Positions 37,160 through 46,551 of a stretch of 64,000 nt of DNA are shown piece by piece. Under the pieces are notes generated by a model that ran no database searches, was not told where the DNA came from, and saw only the letters and a program-made list of their open reading frames with translations. Source of the DNA: an uncultured Sulfitobacter sp. (lineage in GTDB: Bacteria > Pseudomonadota > Alphaproteobacteria > Rhodobacterales > Rhodobacteraceae); contig CAJXSZ010000005.1 in the NCBI GenBank assembly GCA_913060815.1, positions 62,001 through 126,000 of the forward strand. Direction: 5' to 3'. A program made the translations under genes and the position numbers. The first letter of the stretch is position 1; each line of letters starts with the position of its first letter.

Positions 37160-38158
37160 TTATTTCGCCAGAAGCCGCGCCGCTGCAGGGGCGAAATATG
37201 TCAGGATGCCGTCACAGCCCGCGCGCTTGAAGGCCATCAGGCTTTCCATCATCACGCGTTCTTCGTCGATCATGCCCGCCGCTGATGCGGCTTTTATCAT
37301 GCTGAATTCGCCCGAGACCTGATAGGCGAAGGTGGGCGCGCCAAAGCTGTCTTTGACGCGGCGGCAGATGTCGAGATAGGGCAGGCCGGGTTTGACCATC
37401 ACCATATCCGCCCCCTCGGCAAGGTCCCGCGCCACAAGGCGCAGCGCCTCATCCGAGTTGGCATAATCCATCTGGTAGGTCTTTTTGTCCCCCGTGAGCG
37501 CACCTGATGCACCCACCGCATCGCGGAAGGGGCCATAGAACGCACTGGCGTATTTCGCGGCATAGCTGAGGATCATCACGTTGCGGTGCCCGTCCGCCTC
37601 GAGCCCCGCGCGGATCGCCCCGATGCGCCCGTCCATCATATCGGAGGGTCCGATGATGTCGGCCCCTGCACGGGCCTGCTCGACCGCCATCTTGACGAGC
37701 GCCTCAACCGTTTCGTCGTTGATGATCTCACCGTCTACGACAAAGCCGTCATGCCCGTTAATGTTGTAAGTATCCAGCGCCACATCTGTCATAATGATCA
37801 GATCAGGCAGCACCGCCTTGATCGCGCGAATGGCGCGGTTGACGTGGTTATCGGGATCCCAAGCGCCGGCACAATCCTCTGTGCGTTCCTCCAGCCCTGT
37901 GTAGGGAAACAGACACAACGCGCCAATACCCAGATCCCAAGCTTCCTGCGCGGCTTCTACAATCCGATCGACCGAGCGTCGCTTGACCCCCGGCATGGTC
38001 GGGATGTCTTCCACGATATCCTCGCCCGAGCGCACAAAGACAGGCCAGATAAAATCAGCGGGCGAAAGGTAGTTTTCACGCACCAAACCGCGGATGCCTT
38101 CGCTTTGGCGCACGCGGCGCAGGCGGGTTGCAGGGAACGGGGCTTGGATCGGGTTCAT
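37160..38158 (-). CDS. hemB: Porphobilinogen synthase (delta-aminolevulinic acid dehydratase)
   Basis: 332 residues, full length. It condenses two 5-aminolevulinates to porphobilinogen in tetrapyrrole synthesis. The catalytic lysines are in SYAAKYASAFYGPFRDA and MVKPGLPYLD. The metal region reads DVALDTYNINGHDG, with Asp replacing the Cys cluster of zinc enzymes, so this is the Mg-dependent type known from Rhodobacter. Supply of heme here fits the heme A synthase gene ctaA near 58 kb. A two-helix membrane protein follows by 10 bp. Confidence 0.97.
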   Translation of the reverse strand: MNPIQAPFPATRLRRVRQSEGIRGLVRENYLSPADFIWPVFVRSGEDIVEDIPTMPGVKRRSVDRIVEAAQEAWDLGIGALCLFPYTGLEERTEDCAGAWDPDNHVNRAIRAIKAVLPDLIIMTDVALDTYNINGHDGFVVDGEIINDETVEALVKMAVEQARAGADIIGPSDMMDGRIGAIRAGLEADGHRNVMILSYAAKYASAFYGPFRDAVGASGALTGDKKTYQMDYANSDEALRLVARDLAEGADMVMVKPGLPYLDICRRVKDSFGAPTFAYQVSGEFSMIKAASAAGMIDEERVMMESLMAFKRAGCDGILTYFAPAAARLLAK

Positions 38159-38254
38159 GGCGGATGTCCTTTTGGGCGCTGTCGGTTGAAGCTGACACGT
38201 ATTTTTGCGCGCCTCAAGAGGCTCTAGGGGTAGATATCGGACCGCCGCCCCGCT

Positions 38255-38815
38255 ATGACACGGGTAACACGAATAACGAGTATTGCCTTGGACTGGTATC
38301 AGACCCTTTTTGAACTGATCGACATGCGCTCTTTCTCGAACCTGTGGTTCTGGATTGTGCTGGCTGTGGTGTGGTCAACGACCTCGCACTATGGGCTTGG
38401 CGTGCCGTTCGATATGGTGCTGCGCGCCAAGCGGCACGGGGGTCAGACAGAGATTGACCTAGAGGATCTGGTCCGCATCAACACCAACCGTTTGCTGTTC
38501 ATCGCACAGATGTCAGGGCTCTGGATTGCGGGATTTGTGTGCTTTTTCCTCACGATGCTCGGGCTATTGGGGTTCGTTTACGGCAATGAGTTTGCGCAGG
38601 CGCTGATCCTGCTGGGTTTGCCGCTATCACTGGTGGGCTTGCTGAGCCTTTCGACTGCGCGCCTGATCCAGGAAGAGGGCAGCACGGGCGAGCAATTGCG
38701 CCGCCGCTTGATGCGCCATCGTCTTTATACCCAGATCATCGGGATGATTGCCATTTTCGTGACGGCCCTGTGGGGCATGTATCAGAACCTTAGTGTCGGC
38801 CCTTTTGGCGGTTGA
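38255..38815 (+). CDS. Four-helix membrane protein (labelled component of SufBCD complex in relatives)
   Basis: 186 residues with about four hydrophobic helices. ELIDMRSFSNLWFWIVLAVVW and RINTNRLLFIAQMSGLWIAGF are recognisable from Rhodobacterales proteins that databases often call component of SufBCD complex, though I know of no evidence linking them to Fe-S assembly. No suf gene is nearby. ATG 38255 lacks a ribosome site; homologues appear to begin near DWYQTLFEL, so the TTG at 38288 is a serious alternative. Divergent from hemB and 33 bp upstream of mfd. Confidence 0.78.
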   Translation: MTRVTRITSIALDWYQTLFELIDMRSFSNLWFWIVLAVVWSTTSHYGLGVPFDMVLRAKRHGGQTEIDLEDLVRINTNRLLFIAQMSGLWIAGFVCFFLTMLGLLGFVYGNEFAQALILLGLPLSLVGLLSLSTARLIQEEGSTGEQLRRRLMRHRLYTQIIGMIAIFVTALWGMYQNLSVGPFGG

Positions 38816-38848
38816 CGCCGCGCCTGCGCGTACCACATCAGAGGTCAC

Positions 38849-41800
38849 ATGAAACAATCCACCCATATAACGCTTTCTGGCGCGCCCGAGGGGTTTGACG
38901 CATCGCTACTGCTTGCAGAGGTTGCCAAATCAGGCAAGCCGCTGATCCATGTAGCGCGCGATGACAAACGCATGGCCGCGATGCAAGAGGCGCTGCGCTT
39001 TTTCGCACCAGACATGCCCGTGATCGTCTTTCCGGGGTGGGATTGCCTGCCCTATGATCGCATTTCGCCCAATGCCGACATTTCAGCCACCCGCATGGCG
39101 ACGCTGGCGGGGTTGGTTCATGCAATGCCCGCGCAGTTTATCCTGCTCACCACGATGAGCGCGGCGACCCAACGTGTACCGCCCCGCGACACCCTGCGCA
39201 CCGCGGCGTGGAGCGCGCAGGTCGGCGGGCGTGTGGACGAAAAGGCGCTGCGCGAATTTCTGGTGCGCATGGGTTTTGTGCAAAGCCCCACGGTGATGGA
39301 GCCCGGCGATTATGCCGTGCGCGGGGGCATTATCGACATCTACCCACCCGGTGATCTTGGGCCTGTGCGCCTTGATCTCTTCGGGGATATCCTCGACGGC
39401 GCACGCCGTTTCGACCCAGCAACTCAGCGCACGACGGAAAAGCTGGAGCTGGTCGAGCTTGCGCCTGTCTCCGAAGTCATCCTCGACGAGGCCGCGATCA
39501 CGCGCTTTCGCCAGAACTACCGTATCGAATTCGGCGCGGCGGGCACGGATGACCCGCTCTATGAGGCAATCAGTGCGGGACGCAAACATCAAGGTGCAGA
39601 GCATTGGCTGGCCTTTTACTACGAGAGCCTCGAGACGATATTCGACTATTTGCCAGAGGCGGCGGTCACCCTTGACGATCAGCTCACGGCGGCGCGGCTT
39701 GCACGTTGGGACTCCGTAGCGGATCAATACGAGACACGCAAAATCGCGATGGCCAACCGCTCGAAGATGGACAGTGTCTATAAGCCTGCGCCTGCGGAGG
39801 GGCTTTACCTCGACGATGCGGGCTGGGAAAACGCAATTGAAGGGCGGCGCGTGCTGCAACTCGCACCGCTTGCGCAGCCTACCGGAATGGGCGTGCTGGA
39901 TGCTGGCGGGCGTATCGGGCGCAATTTCGCCCCAGAGCGACAGCAGGAATCCATAAGCCTTTTCGGTGCCTTGGCGTCCTTTGTGAAGTCAAAACTTGAA
40001 GATGGTCCCGTTCTCATCGCAAGCTACTCCGAAGGCGCGCGCGAACGCCTTTCGGGATTGATCGAAGAAGAAGGCCTGTCCGAGGCGATCCCCGTACGCG
40101 ATGCCACCCGTGTCGGTAAACGCGGCCTTCATCTGGCCGTTTGGGCGTTGGAGCACGGGTTCGAGGGGCCGATGCCCACCGATAAGGAGCGCACGCTCAC
40201 TGTCATTTCCGAACAGGATGTCTTGGGCGATCGCCTGATCCGTCGCCCCAAACGCAAGCGGCGCGCCGAGAATTTCCTCAGCGAGGTTCAAAGCCTTACG
40301 CCCAATGATCTGGTCGTCCATGTGGATCACGGCGTGGGCCGCTATCTCGGGATGGAGGTCATCACAGCCATCGGCGCGGCCCATGAATGTCTGGTGCTGG
40401 AATACGCGGAGCAATCGAAGCTGTATCTGCCAGTCGAGAACATCGAACTGCTGAGCCGCTATGGCCATGAGGAAGGCTTGCTCGACAAGCTCGGCGGCGG
40501 GGCGTGGCAGTCCAAAAAGGCCAAGCTCAAGGAACGCATTCGCGAGATGGCCGACAAGCTTATCCGCATTGCGGCAGAGCGCGCCCTGCGCCGCGCGCCG
40601 GTGCTGGAGCCGCCTGCGGGCATGTGGGACGCATTTTCTGCGCGGTTCCCGTATCAGGAGACTGATGATCAGCTTTCCGCCATTGGCGATGTGATCGACG
40701 ATCTGACCAGCGGCAATCCGATGGACCGTCTGGTCGTTGGCGATGTTGGCTTTGGCAAGACCGAAGTGGCGATGCGCGCCGCCTTTGTCGCCGCCATGTC
40801 AGGCGTGCAGGTCGCGGTGATCGCGCCCACGACGCTGCTTGCACGCCAGCACTATAAGTCCTTTGCCGAGCGGTATCGCGGCTTTCCCATTGAGGTCCGT
40901 CAGCTTAGCCGCTTTGTAAGCGCCAAAGAAGCCACCGCCACGCGGGACGGCATCACAAAAGGAACCGTGGACATCGTCATCGGTACCCATGCGCTGCTGG
41001 CCAAAACGATCAAATTCAACAACCTCGGTCTGCTCGTCATTGATGAGGAGCAGCATTTCGGTGTGGGCCATAAAGAAAGGCTCAAGTCCATGCGCACGGA
41101 TGTGCATGTACTAACGCTGACTGCCACACCGATCCCGCGCACCCTGCAACTGAGCCTGACAGGGGTGCGTGATCTGAGCATTATCGGCACGCCGCCTGTG
41201 GATCGCCTCAGCATTCGTACATATGTCTCCGAATTCGACAAAGTGACCCTGCGCGAGGCGCTGCTGCGCGAGCATTATCGCGGGGGGCAGTCTTTCTATG
41301 TTGTACCGCGCGTCTCCGATCTGCCCGAGATTGAGGCGTTTCTCAAAGAGCAGCTGCCCGAGCTAAGCTATATCGTGGCGCATGGCCAGATGGCGGCGGG
41401 CGAGCTGGATGACCGCATGAACGCCTTTTACGACGGCAGCTATGACATCCTTCTGGCCACGACCATTGTAGAGAGTGGGCTGGACATCCCGACTGCCAAC
41501 ACGATGATCATGCACCGTGCGGATATGTTCGGCCTGGCGCAGCTTTACCAGATCAGGGGCCGTGTGGGCCGCTCCAAAACCCGCGCTTATGCGTATCTGA
41601 CCACCAAACCACGCGCCAAGCTCACCCCGCTCGCGGAGAAACGCCTGCGTGTCATCGGCTCGCTCGACACGCTGGGGGCAGGGTTTACGCTTGCCTCCCA
41701 AGACCTCGATATTCGCGGCGCTGGGAACCTGCTGGGCGAAGAGCAATCAGGCCAGATGCGCGACGTGGGCTTTGAGTTGTACCAGTCTATGCTCGAGGAC

Positions 41801-42343
41801 GCGATTGCAAAGATCCGCTCGGGCCAGCTGGAGGGAGTGGTGGACAATGACGGCCAATGGGCACCGCAGATCAATCTTGGCGTGCCAGTGCTCATCCCCG
41901 AGGCCTATGTACCTGATCTGGATGTGCGCCTCGGCCTCTACCGTCGCCTGTCAGAGCTCACTAAGAAGGTCGAGCTTGAAGGCTTCGCCGCCGAATTGAT
42001 TGACCGCTTTGGTCCACTGCCGCGCGAGGTGAATACGCTCATGCTCGTGGTCCGTATCAAGGCCATGTGCAAGCGCGCAGGCATCTCGAAACTTGACGGC
42101 GGCCCGAAGGGAGCGACGATCCAGTTCCACAACGATAAATTCGCCTCTCCCGAAGGTCTTGTGCAGTTCATTCAGGACCAGCGCGGGTTGGCGAAGGTTA
42201 AAGACAACAAGATCGTCGTGAAACGGGATTGGCCTACAGATACCGACAAGATCAAAGGCGCGTTTGCAATTGCCCGTGATCTGGCCGAGCATGTGGTCGC
42301 CCGTGAGAAAGGGCTTAAAAAGAAGGCCAAGGCCAAAGCTTAA
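38849..42343 (+). CDS. mfd: Transcription-repair coupling factor Mfd
   Basis: 1164 residues. The UvrB-homology module (PGWDCLPYDRISPNADISATR) is near the N-terminus, the RNA polymerase interaction domain around 480-560 (PNDLVVHVDHGVGRYLGMEV), and the RecG-like translocase has Walker A VGDVGFGKTEVAM and Walker B box LLVIDEEQHFGVGHKERLK, followed by motif VI YQIRGRVGRSKTRAYAYL. The C-terminal D7 module closes the protein. It removes stalled RNA polymerase and recruits UvrA. Its stop overlaps the convergent MFS gene by 4 nt. Confidence 0.97.
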   Translation: MKQSTHITLSGAPEGFDASLLLAEVAKSGKPLIHVARDDKRMAAMQEALRFFAPDMPVIVFPGWDCLPYDRISPNADISATRMATLAGLVHAMPAQFILLTTMSAATQRVPPRDTLRTAAWSAQVGGRVDEKALREFLVRMGFVQSPTVMEPGDYAVRGGIIDIYPPGDLGPVRLDLFGDILDGARRFDPATQRTTEKLELVELAPVSEVILDEAAITRFRQNYRIEFGAAGTDDPLYEAISAGRKHQGAEHWLAFYYESLETIFDYLPEAAVTLDDQLTAARLARWDSVADQYETRKIAMANRSKMDSVYKPAPAEGLYLDDAGWENAIEGRRVLQLAPLAQPTGMGVLDAGGRIGRNFAPERQQESISLFGALASFVKSKLEDGPVLIASYSEGARERLSGLIEEEGLSEAIPVRDATRVGKRGLHLAVWALEHGFEGPMPTDKERTLTVISEQDVLGDRLIRRPKRKRRAENFLSEVQSLTPNDLVVHVDHGVGRYLGMEVITAIGAAHECLVLEYAEQSKLYLPVENIELLSRYGHEEGLLDKLGGGAWQSKKAKLKERIREMADKLIRIAAERALRRAPVLEPPAGMWDAFSARFPYQETDDQLSAIGDVIDDLTSGNPMDRLVVGDVGFGKTEVAMRAAFVAAMSGVQVAVIAPTTLLARQHYKSFAERYRGFPIEVRQLSRFVSAKEATATRDGITKGTVDIVIGTHALLAKTIKFNNLGLLVIDEEQHFGVGHKERLKSMRTDVHVLTLTATPIPRTLQLSLTGVRDLSIIGTPPVDRLSIRTYVSEFDKVTLREALLREHYRGGQSFYVVPRVSDLPEIEAFLKEQLPELSYIVAHGQMAAGELDDRMNAFYDGSYDILLATTIVESGLDIPTANTMIMHRADMFGLAQLYQIRGRVGRSKTRAYAYLTTKPRAKLTPLAEKRLRVIGSLDTLGAGFTLASQDLDIRGAGNLLGEEQSGQMRDVGFELYQSMLEDAIAKIRSGQLEGVVDNDGQWAPQINLGVPVLIPEAYVPDLDVRLGLYRRLSELTKKVELEGFAAELIDRFGPLPREVNTLMLVVRIKAMCKRAGISKLDGGPKGATIQFHNDKFASPEGLVQFIQDQRGLAKVKDNKIVVKRDWPTDTDKIKGAFAIARDLAEHVVAREKGLKKKAKAKA

Positions 42344-43560
42344 ACAATTGGCAAATTTGCGATATGGCGCTTCATCCGCATCATCGCCCCAAGGCTGATC
42401 GCTGCCAGAACGAGCACTGAGACAACGAGGAGTGTCTCACTTCCGTTGAACATCGTGCCAATCGGGCCAGAAATTGCCACGGCGCCGACAGTCGAGACAG
42501 CCCCGATCACAGAGGCTGCCATCCCCGCAATATGGCCCATCGGCTCCATCGCGAGGGCGTTCAGGTTGCCAAAGCTCAGGCCTGCTTGGAAGAAAATAAA
42601 AATCTGCCAGAAAACGAAAAAGTAGAACCCCGTACTGCCTGCGCCGAGATCAAAGACGATGAAGGCACCCGACAGCGCTATCTGTGCGACCAGTGCAGAG
42701 GTGATAAGCCGCCACATTCCCAAACGGACCACAAGAAGCGCGTTCAGCAGGCTGGCACTCCCCGAAGCGAGGGCAACGAAAAAGAACCAGTACGGAAACT
42801 CATCTCCGCGCCCGTAGACCAGGTCATAGACAGGTTGGACGAGCATAAGCGTGAGAAACAGCATGGCCGACACCAGCATTTGCACCACAATCGACAAGCG
42901 CGCGACAGGATGGCCCATGACCTCGGCCACAGCAGAGAGTACCAGCGACATGCGCATCGGCCGGCGGTTCTCAACGGCAAGGGTCTCGGGCAGGCGGATC
43001 ATCATCCAGATGACGTGGAGGAGACCAAAGGCGATGAAGGCGATAAAAATGCTCCGCCAACCCGAGAAGCTGATGATCCAAGCGCCCAGCAGCGGTGCAA
43101 TGGCGGGAACAAGCACAAAGACCATCATCACGACCGACATCACCTGTGCCATTTGACGCCCCAGAAAACGATCACGTGCAATGGCGTTCGAGATGACACG
43201 TGGACCCGCGGCGCCAAGCCCCTGGAGAACCCTCGCAGCAAGTACCACCTCGAAAGACTGACTTACAAAGGCGATGCCTGCGCCTGCGATGAATAGACTG
43301 CTAAAGAACACCAGCACCCGTTTGCGCCCGAAAGCATCCGAAAGGGGGCCGGTAAAGAACGTACCAACTCCCATCCCCAGCAAGAACGCGCTCAGGATTA
43401 GCGGCGCGTTTTCCAACCGCTCGGGCGTGAGCTCCAGCCCGATCTGGGGCAGGGCGGGCAACATTGCGTCAATTGAAAACGCCACAGAGGCGAGCATCAT
43501 AGCGAGAAGGGCGACAAATTCTGTGCGGCCCATGGGGAAAGTAGTTTTTGGGCCTGACAA
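42340..43560 (-). CDS. Bcr/CflA-type multidrug efflux MFS transporter
   Basis: 406 residues, twelve hydrophobic helices. FSIDAMLPALPQIGLEL and the motif A-like GPLSDAFGRKRVLV place it in the Bcr/CflA drug:H+ antiporter group. An inner-membrane exporter, substrate unknown. The start is TTG 43560, which has GGAG 7 nt upstream; the ATG at 43533 lacks a ribosome site. Convergent with mfd, so transcription collides at 42340. Confidence 0.9.
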   Translation of the reverse strand: MSGPKTTFPMGRTEFVALLAMMLASVAFSIDAMLPALPQIGLELTPERLENAPLILSAFLLGMGVGTFFTGPLSDAFGRKRVLVFFSSLFIAGAGIAFVSQSFEVVLAARVLQGLGAAGPRVISNAIARDRFLGRQMAQVMSVVMMVFVLVPAIAPLLGAWIISFSGWRSIFIAFIAFGLLHVIWMMIRLPETLAVENRRPMRMSLVLSAVAEVMGHPVARLSIVVQMLVSAMLFLTLMLVQPVYDLVYGRGDEFPYWFFFVALASGSASLLNALLVVRLGMWRLITSALVAQIALSGAFIVFDLGAGSTGFYFFVFWQIFIFFQAGLSFGNLNALAMEPMGHIAGMAASVIGAVSTVGAVAISGPIGTMFNGSETLLVVSVLVLAAISLGAMMRMKRHIANLPIV

Positions 43561-43657
43561 TGGGTGCTCCAGTACGGATGCGTACCAAACGCACGATCCT
43601 CAAGGTTTGATAACCCTAAGTTGCAACGCCTGCAATCTTATTCATTACAACGGGTTG

Positions 43658-44089
43658 TCAGCCAACCGAGGCAAGCCGCAGACCCTGCTGCGGGACGGAA
43701 TGAAATGGTTTGCGCTGCCCGATAATATCCGCACGTGGCACATAAACAACCTGCGCGATATCTTCGAAATGGTCAAACTGCCCTGTCCAGTCGTCGCCCA
43801 TGGCAAAGACAGAGACATTGTAATTCACGATATCGGTATATTTCTGATCCCAGTCCTGCTCGGCAATGACGCGGCTGACAAAGCGGCAACTCTCGAGCAT
43901 GAGGCGGCGTTGCGCATATGGAGTGACGGCAGGCACACCCATCTTCGCGTTATAGGCATCGGTCGAGCAGCCAACGATAAGCTCGCTGCCCAGCATGGAA
44001 AGCCGCTGAAGCAGCCGCGCATGACCTTGATGGAACAAATCAAACGATCCGTAGGTCAGAACAACCCGTGACGACATGGAGGAAAACAT
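43658..44089 (-). CDS. Cytidylyltransferase-like protein (TagD/RfaE nucleotidyltransferase fold)
   Basis: About 143 residues. Opens with VVLTYGSFDLFHQGHARLL, the HxGH nucleotide-binding motif of glycerol-3-phosphate cytidylyltransferases. The Arg-rich middle (YAQRRLMLESCRFV) and MGDDWTGQFD are also typical. The usual C-terminal RTxGISTT-like motif is absent: after YVPRADII the sequence is unlike the family and ends with LRLASVG. It may be a variant or a 3'-altered gene. ATG 44089 has AAGG 7 nt upstream. No teichoic acid or capsule genes are nearby. Confidence 0.8.
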   Translation of the reverse strand: MFSSMSSRVVLTYGSFDLFHQGHARLLQRLSMLGSELIVGCSTDAYNAKMGVPAVTPYAQRRLMLESCRFVSRVIAEQDWDQKYTDIVNYNVSVFAMGDDWTGQFDHFEDIAQVVYVPRADIIGQRKPFHSVPQQGLRLASVG

Positions 44090-44309
44090 CTGCACACCTT
44101 TCTCAATTTACCAAACCCCGCGCTAAAGCACGGACCGAGCGGTACGGCGGCGAAAATCGCCACAAAATTGGAAAGGTATATCCCTTAGCGGGACATCTGC
44201 CTGTTCACTGCCTGCATACCTGCTCAAAGGTATTATTATTCGATGAGGCTTTTTGCCCCTTGGTCTTATTCTTAGATCACAACAGGCTGTTCGCCTAGTC
44301 TTTTTGATG

Positions 44310-44337
44310 CAATTGCGCAAATCCAGCGGCGCAATTG
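44310..44337. repeat. Perfect 9-bp inverted repeat downstream of the DsbA/FrnE gene
   Basis: CAATTGCGC and GCGCAATTG surround a 10-nt spacer, 8 nt past the stop of the 44346 gene. There is no U-run on the minus strand, so it is a weak terminator candidate or a regulator site. Nothing else is evident in the 44090-44345 gap. Confidence 0.5.
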
Positions 44338-44345
44338 TCACATCT

Positions 44346-44984
44346 CTAGGCGCCAGAGACTTCTTGGATCACCTTCGCCCAAAGCTCGGGTGGCTGCGCG
44401 CCTGGTACTGCATGTTTACCGCCTACGATAAAGGTCGGGACAGAGTTCACTCCCATCGAGCGGCTGTGGGCGTCGCGATCCCGGATGTTTTGCATGTCTT
44501 CATCGGTCGCCAACAGACGGGTCACAACCGAAGCGTCCATTTCGATGCTGTCGGCAATATCGGCCAGTACTTCGGCATCACCGATGTCGCGCGTATCCAC
44601 GAAATAGGCTTTGAAAAGGGCGGAGACTGCTGCGGTCTGGCGCCCCTCAATCCCTGCCCAGTGGATCAGGCGGTGGGCGTTCAGGGTATTTGGCGTGCGC
44701 TGCATCCCCTCGAAGTTGATCTTGAGGCCTGCCGCCTCTGCGTGCTCGACCACAGGCGCATAGGCTTTCACAGCGCCTTCCTTGCCACCAAATTTCCCCT
44801 CAAGATAGGCGCGGCGGTCCATCCCGCCTGCGGGCATATCGGGGTTTAGCTGGAACGGATGCCATTCAATCACGAACGGATGATCGGGCGCTGCTGCCAA
44901 GGCGCGGTCCAGATGCGCTTTGCCGATATAGCACCAAGGGCAGATCGGATCGGACATGATATCGAGCTTTACAGGATCGGTCAT
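44346..44984 (-). CDS. DsbA-family oxidoreductase, FrnE-like
   Basis: 212 residues. The redox motif CPWC (Cys15, Cys18 in DPICPWCYIGKAHL) and the helical insertion typical of FrnE/DsbA-like thiol oxidoreductases are present. No signal peptide, so it is probably cytoplasmic, as FrnE is. The late MGVNSVPTFIVGGKHAVPGAQ carries the cis-Pro. The ATG overlaps the upstream acyl-CoA synthetase stop by 4 nt, suggesting a two-gene operon. Confidence 0.93.
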   Translation of the reverse strand: MTDPVKLDIMSDPICPWCYIGKAHLDRALAAAPDHPFVIEWHPFQLNPDMPAGGMDRRAYLEGKFGGKEGAVKAYAPVVEHAEAAGLKINFEGMQRTPNTLNAHRLIHWAGIEGRQTAAVSALFKAYFVDTRDIGDAEVLADIADSIEMDASVVTRLLATDEDMQNIRDRDAHSRSMGVNSVPTFIVGGKHAVPGAQPPELWAKVIQEVSGA

Positions 44985-46486
44985 CGGGAGGCCTCGAATT
45001 GCTGGCGCAGACGCGCGCGCAGGATTTTGCCGTTTGCGCCCATCGGGAGGTCTGGCACATGAATATAGAGGCGCGGCTGTTTGTAGCGCGCCAGATTATC
45101 TTGCGCATACAAGCGCAACGCCTCCTCGTCCAGTGCGGCGGCACTGGTGTAGAAGGCGGCGATGACACGCACGTCCTGTTTGACCTGCACTTCAGCCGCA
45201 CCAACGGCGGTGATACCGTCGTATCGGGCAAGGCAGGCCTCGACCTCTACGGGGGAGACGCGAAAGCCGCCTGCGTTCATCATATCATCGTTGCGTCCGA
45301 GATATGTGATCTGGTCTTCTGCGTCCATGCTGCCCTGATCGCCCGTCAAGAACCAGTCTCCACGCATCTTGGCCGCTGTCTCGTCGGGTGCATCGAGATA
45401 GCCGAGCATCAAGCCCGGATCATCGCGGTGAACGGCGATTGTCCCTTCGGACCCGCGCGGTACCGGCCCGTCATCGCCGAGGAGTGCAATGTGACGCCCC
45501 GCTTGCGGGCGGCCCAGAACATCCGTAGCTGTCGGGTTGCGCGGGCTTGAGGATATAAAAGTCGAGCATTCGGACATGCCGTAGGCCTCAAAAACACGCG
45601 TGCCTGTTGCGGCCTCCCATCGCGCACAGACAGCAGGCGGGATCTTCTCGCCCGCGCTCAGACCGTGGCGCAGGTGCGGCATGGGGGCGATTTCTTCTTG
45701 GTTGAGAAGTTGGCGGTAAACACCAGGCGCAGCGGCAAAGATACTCGCCTCATGCGCGGCAATCAGAGCGGGCAGTTCGGTCGCAAGGGTGCCCGCAGCA
45801 GGGATGAGTGCGGTTGCCCCGATGGTCCAAGGGTCCATCAGACCCGTGCCCAAGGTATAGGTCCAATTGAACGCACCTGCATGTAGCAGTCGTTCTTGGG
45901 GCGTAAGCCCGTACCAATCCGTGAACATCATTTGCCGCGCCCAGATGGCGCGATGGGCATGGACCACCGCACGTGGCTTGCCCGAGGTGCCAGAAGTATA
46001 GATAATATACCCAGCGCGCTCGGGGTCGCCCATGTGCCACGGAGCCGGGGGCAAATCGCGCATCTTGCGCAGTGCCTCGAGAGGCATGATGCGGCTGTCA
46101 TCGGGGCATTCCACTGCTGCGTCGTGCAGGATTAGCGCGGGATTGATCGTTTTGATCATCGGGGCCACTTCTCGCTTGGTCAGTGCAGAGGATGTTGGCA
46201 CAGGGACCAGACCCGCCGCCAAGGCCCCCAGATACGCCAGCGGGAAATCGACGGTGTTGCCGAGACGCATGAAAACGCGGTCCCCGGGTTCAAGGCCCGC
46301 CTCCAGAAGACCGGTGGCGGTGCCACGCACAGCCGCGATCAGGCGGGAATAGCTCCATTCCGCCTCGCCCAACACGGACAGGGCAATTTTGTCAGGTGTT
46401 TGTTCCCCTTTCGCCAAGACATATGCGGCAAGGTTGAAAGGGCTGGGGCAGGGCGGCAGGGTGCCGCTTTGGAAGACAGAAATCAT
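44981..46486 (-). CDS. AMP-dependent acyl-CoA synthetase/ligase
   Basis: About 501 residues, ANL superfamily. The P-loop YTSGTSGKPRAVVHAH, the core EAYGMSECSTF, GDWFLTGDQGSM and the C-terminal lysine motif GANGKILR are all present. It resembles benzoate-CoA or short/aromatic acid ligases, but the acid cannot be named. ATG 46486 is chosen; the extension to 46522 falls in the gap with the divergent XRE gene. It is co-oriented with the FrnE-like gene and probably controlled by the divergent XRE-cupin regulator 65 bp away. Confidence 0.88.
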   Translation of the reverse strand: MISVFQSGTLPPCPSPFNLAAYVLAKGEQTPDKIALSVLGEAEWSYSRLIAAVRGTATGLLEAGLEPGDRVFMRLGNTVDFPLAYLGALAAGLVPVPTSSALTKREVAPMIKTINPALILHDAAVECPDDSRIMPLEALRKMRDLPPAPWHMGDPERAGYIIYTSGTSGKPRAVVHAHRAIWARQMMFTDWYGLTPQERLLHAGAFNWTYTLGTGLMDPWTIGATALIPAAGTLATELPALIAAHEASIFAAAPGVYRQLLNQEEIAPMPHLRHGLSAGEKIPPAVCARWEAATGTRVFEAYGMSECSTFISSSPRNPTATDVLGRPQAGRHIALLGDDGPVPRGSEGTIAVHRDDPGLMLGYLDAPDETAAKMRGDWFLTGDQGSMDAEDQITYLGRNDDMMNAGGFRVSPVEVEACLARYDGITAVGAAEVQVKQDVRVIAAFYTSAAALDEEALRLYAQDNLARYKQPRLYIHVPDLPMGANGKILRARLRQQFEASR

Positions 46487-46551
46487 AACCTTTGCGCTAC
46501 AACGCGCAGGCCTACGTTGCAAGGTTCACGGCCAGACCGTATACACCCCCC

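Noticed and set aside
44090-44345. tRNA or small gene in the gap after the cytidylyltransferase-like gene
   Set aside because: No cloverleaf or coding frame with a ribosome site is seen; only an inverted repeat at 44310-44337.
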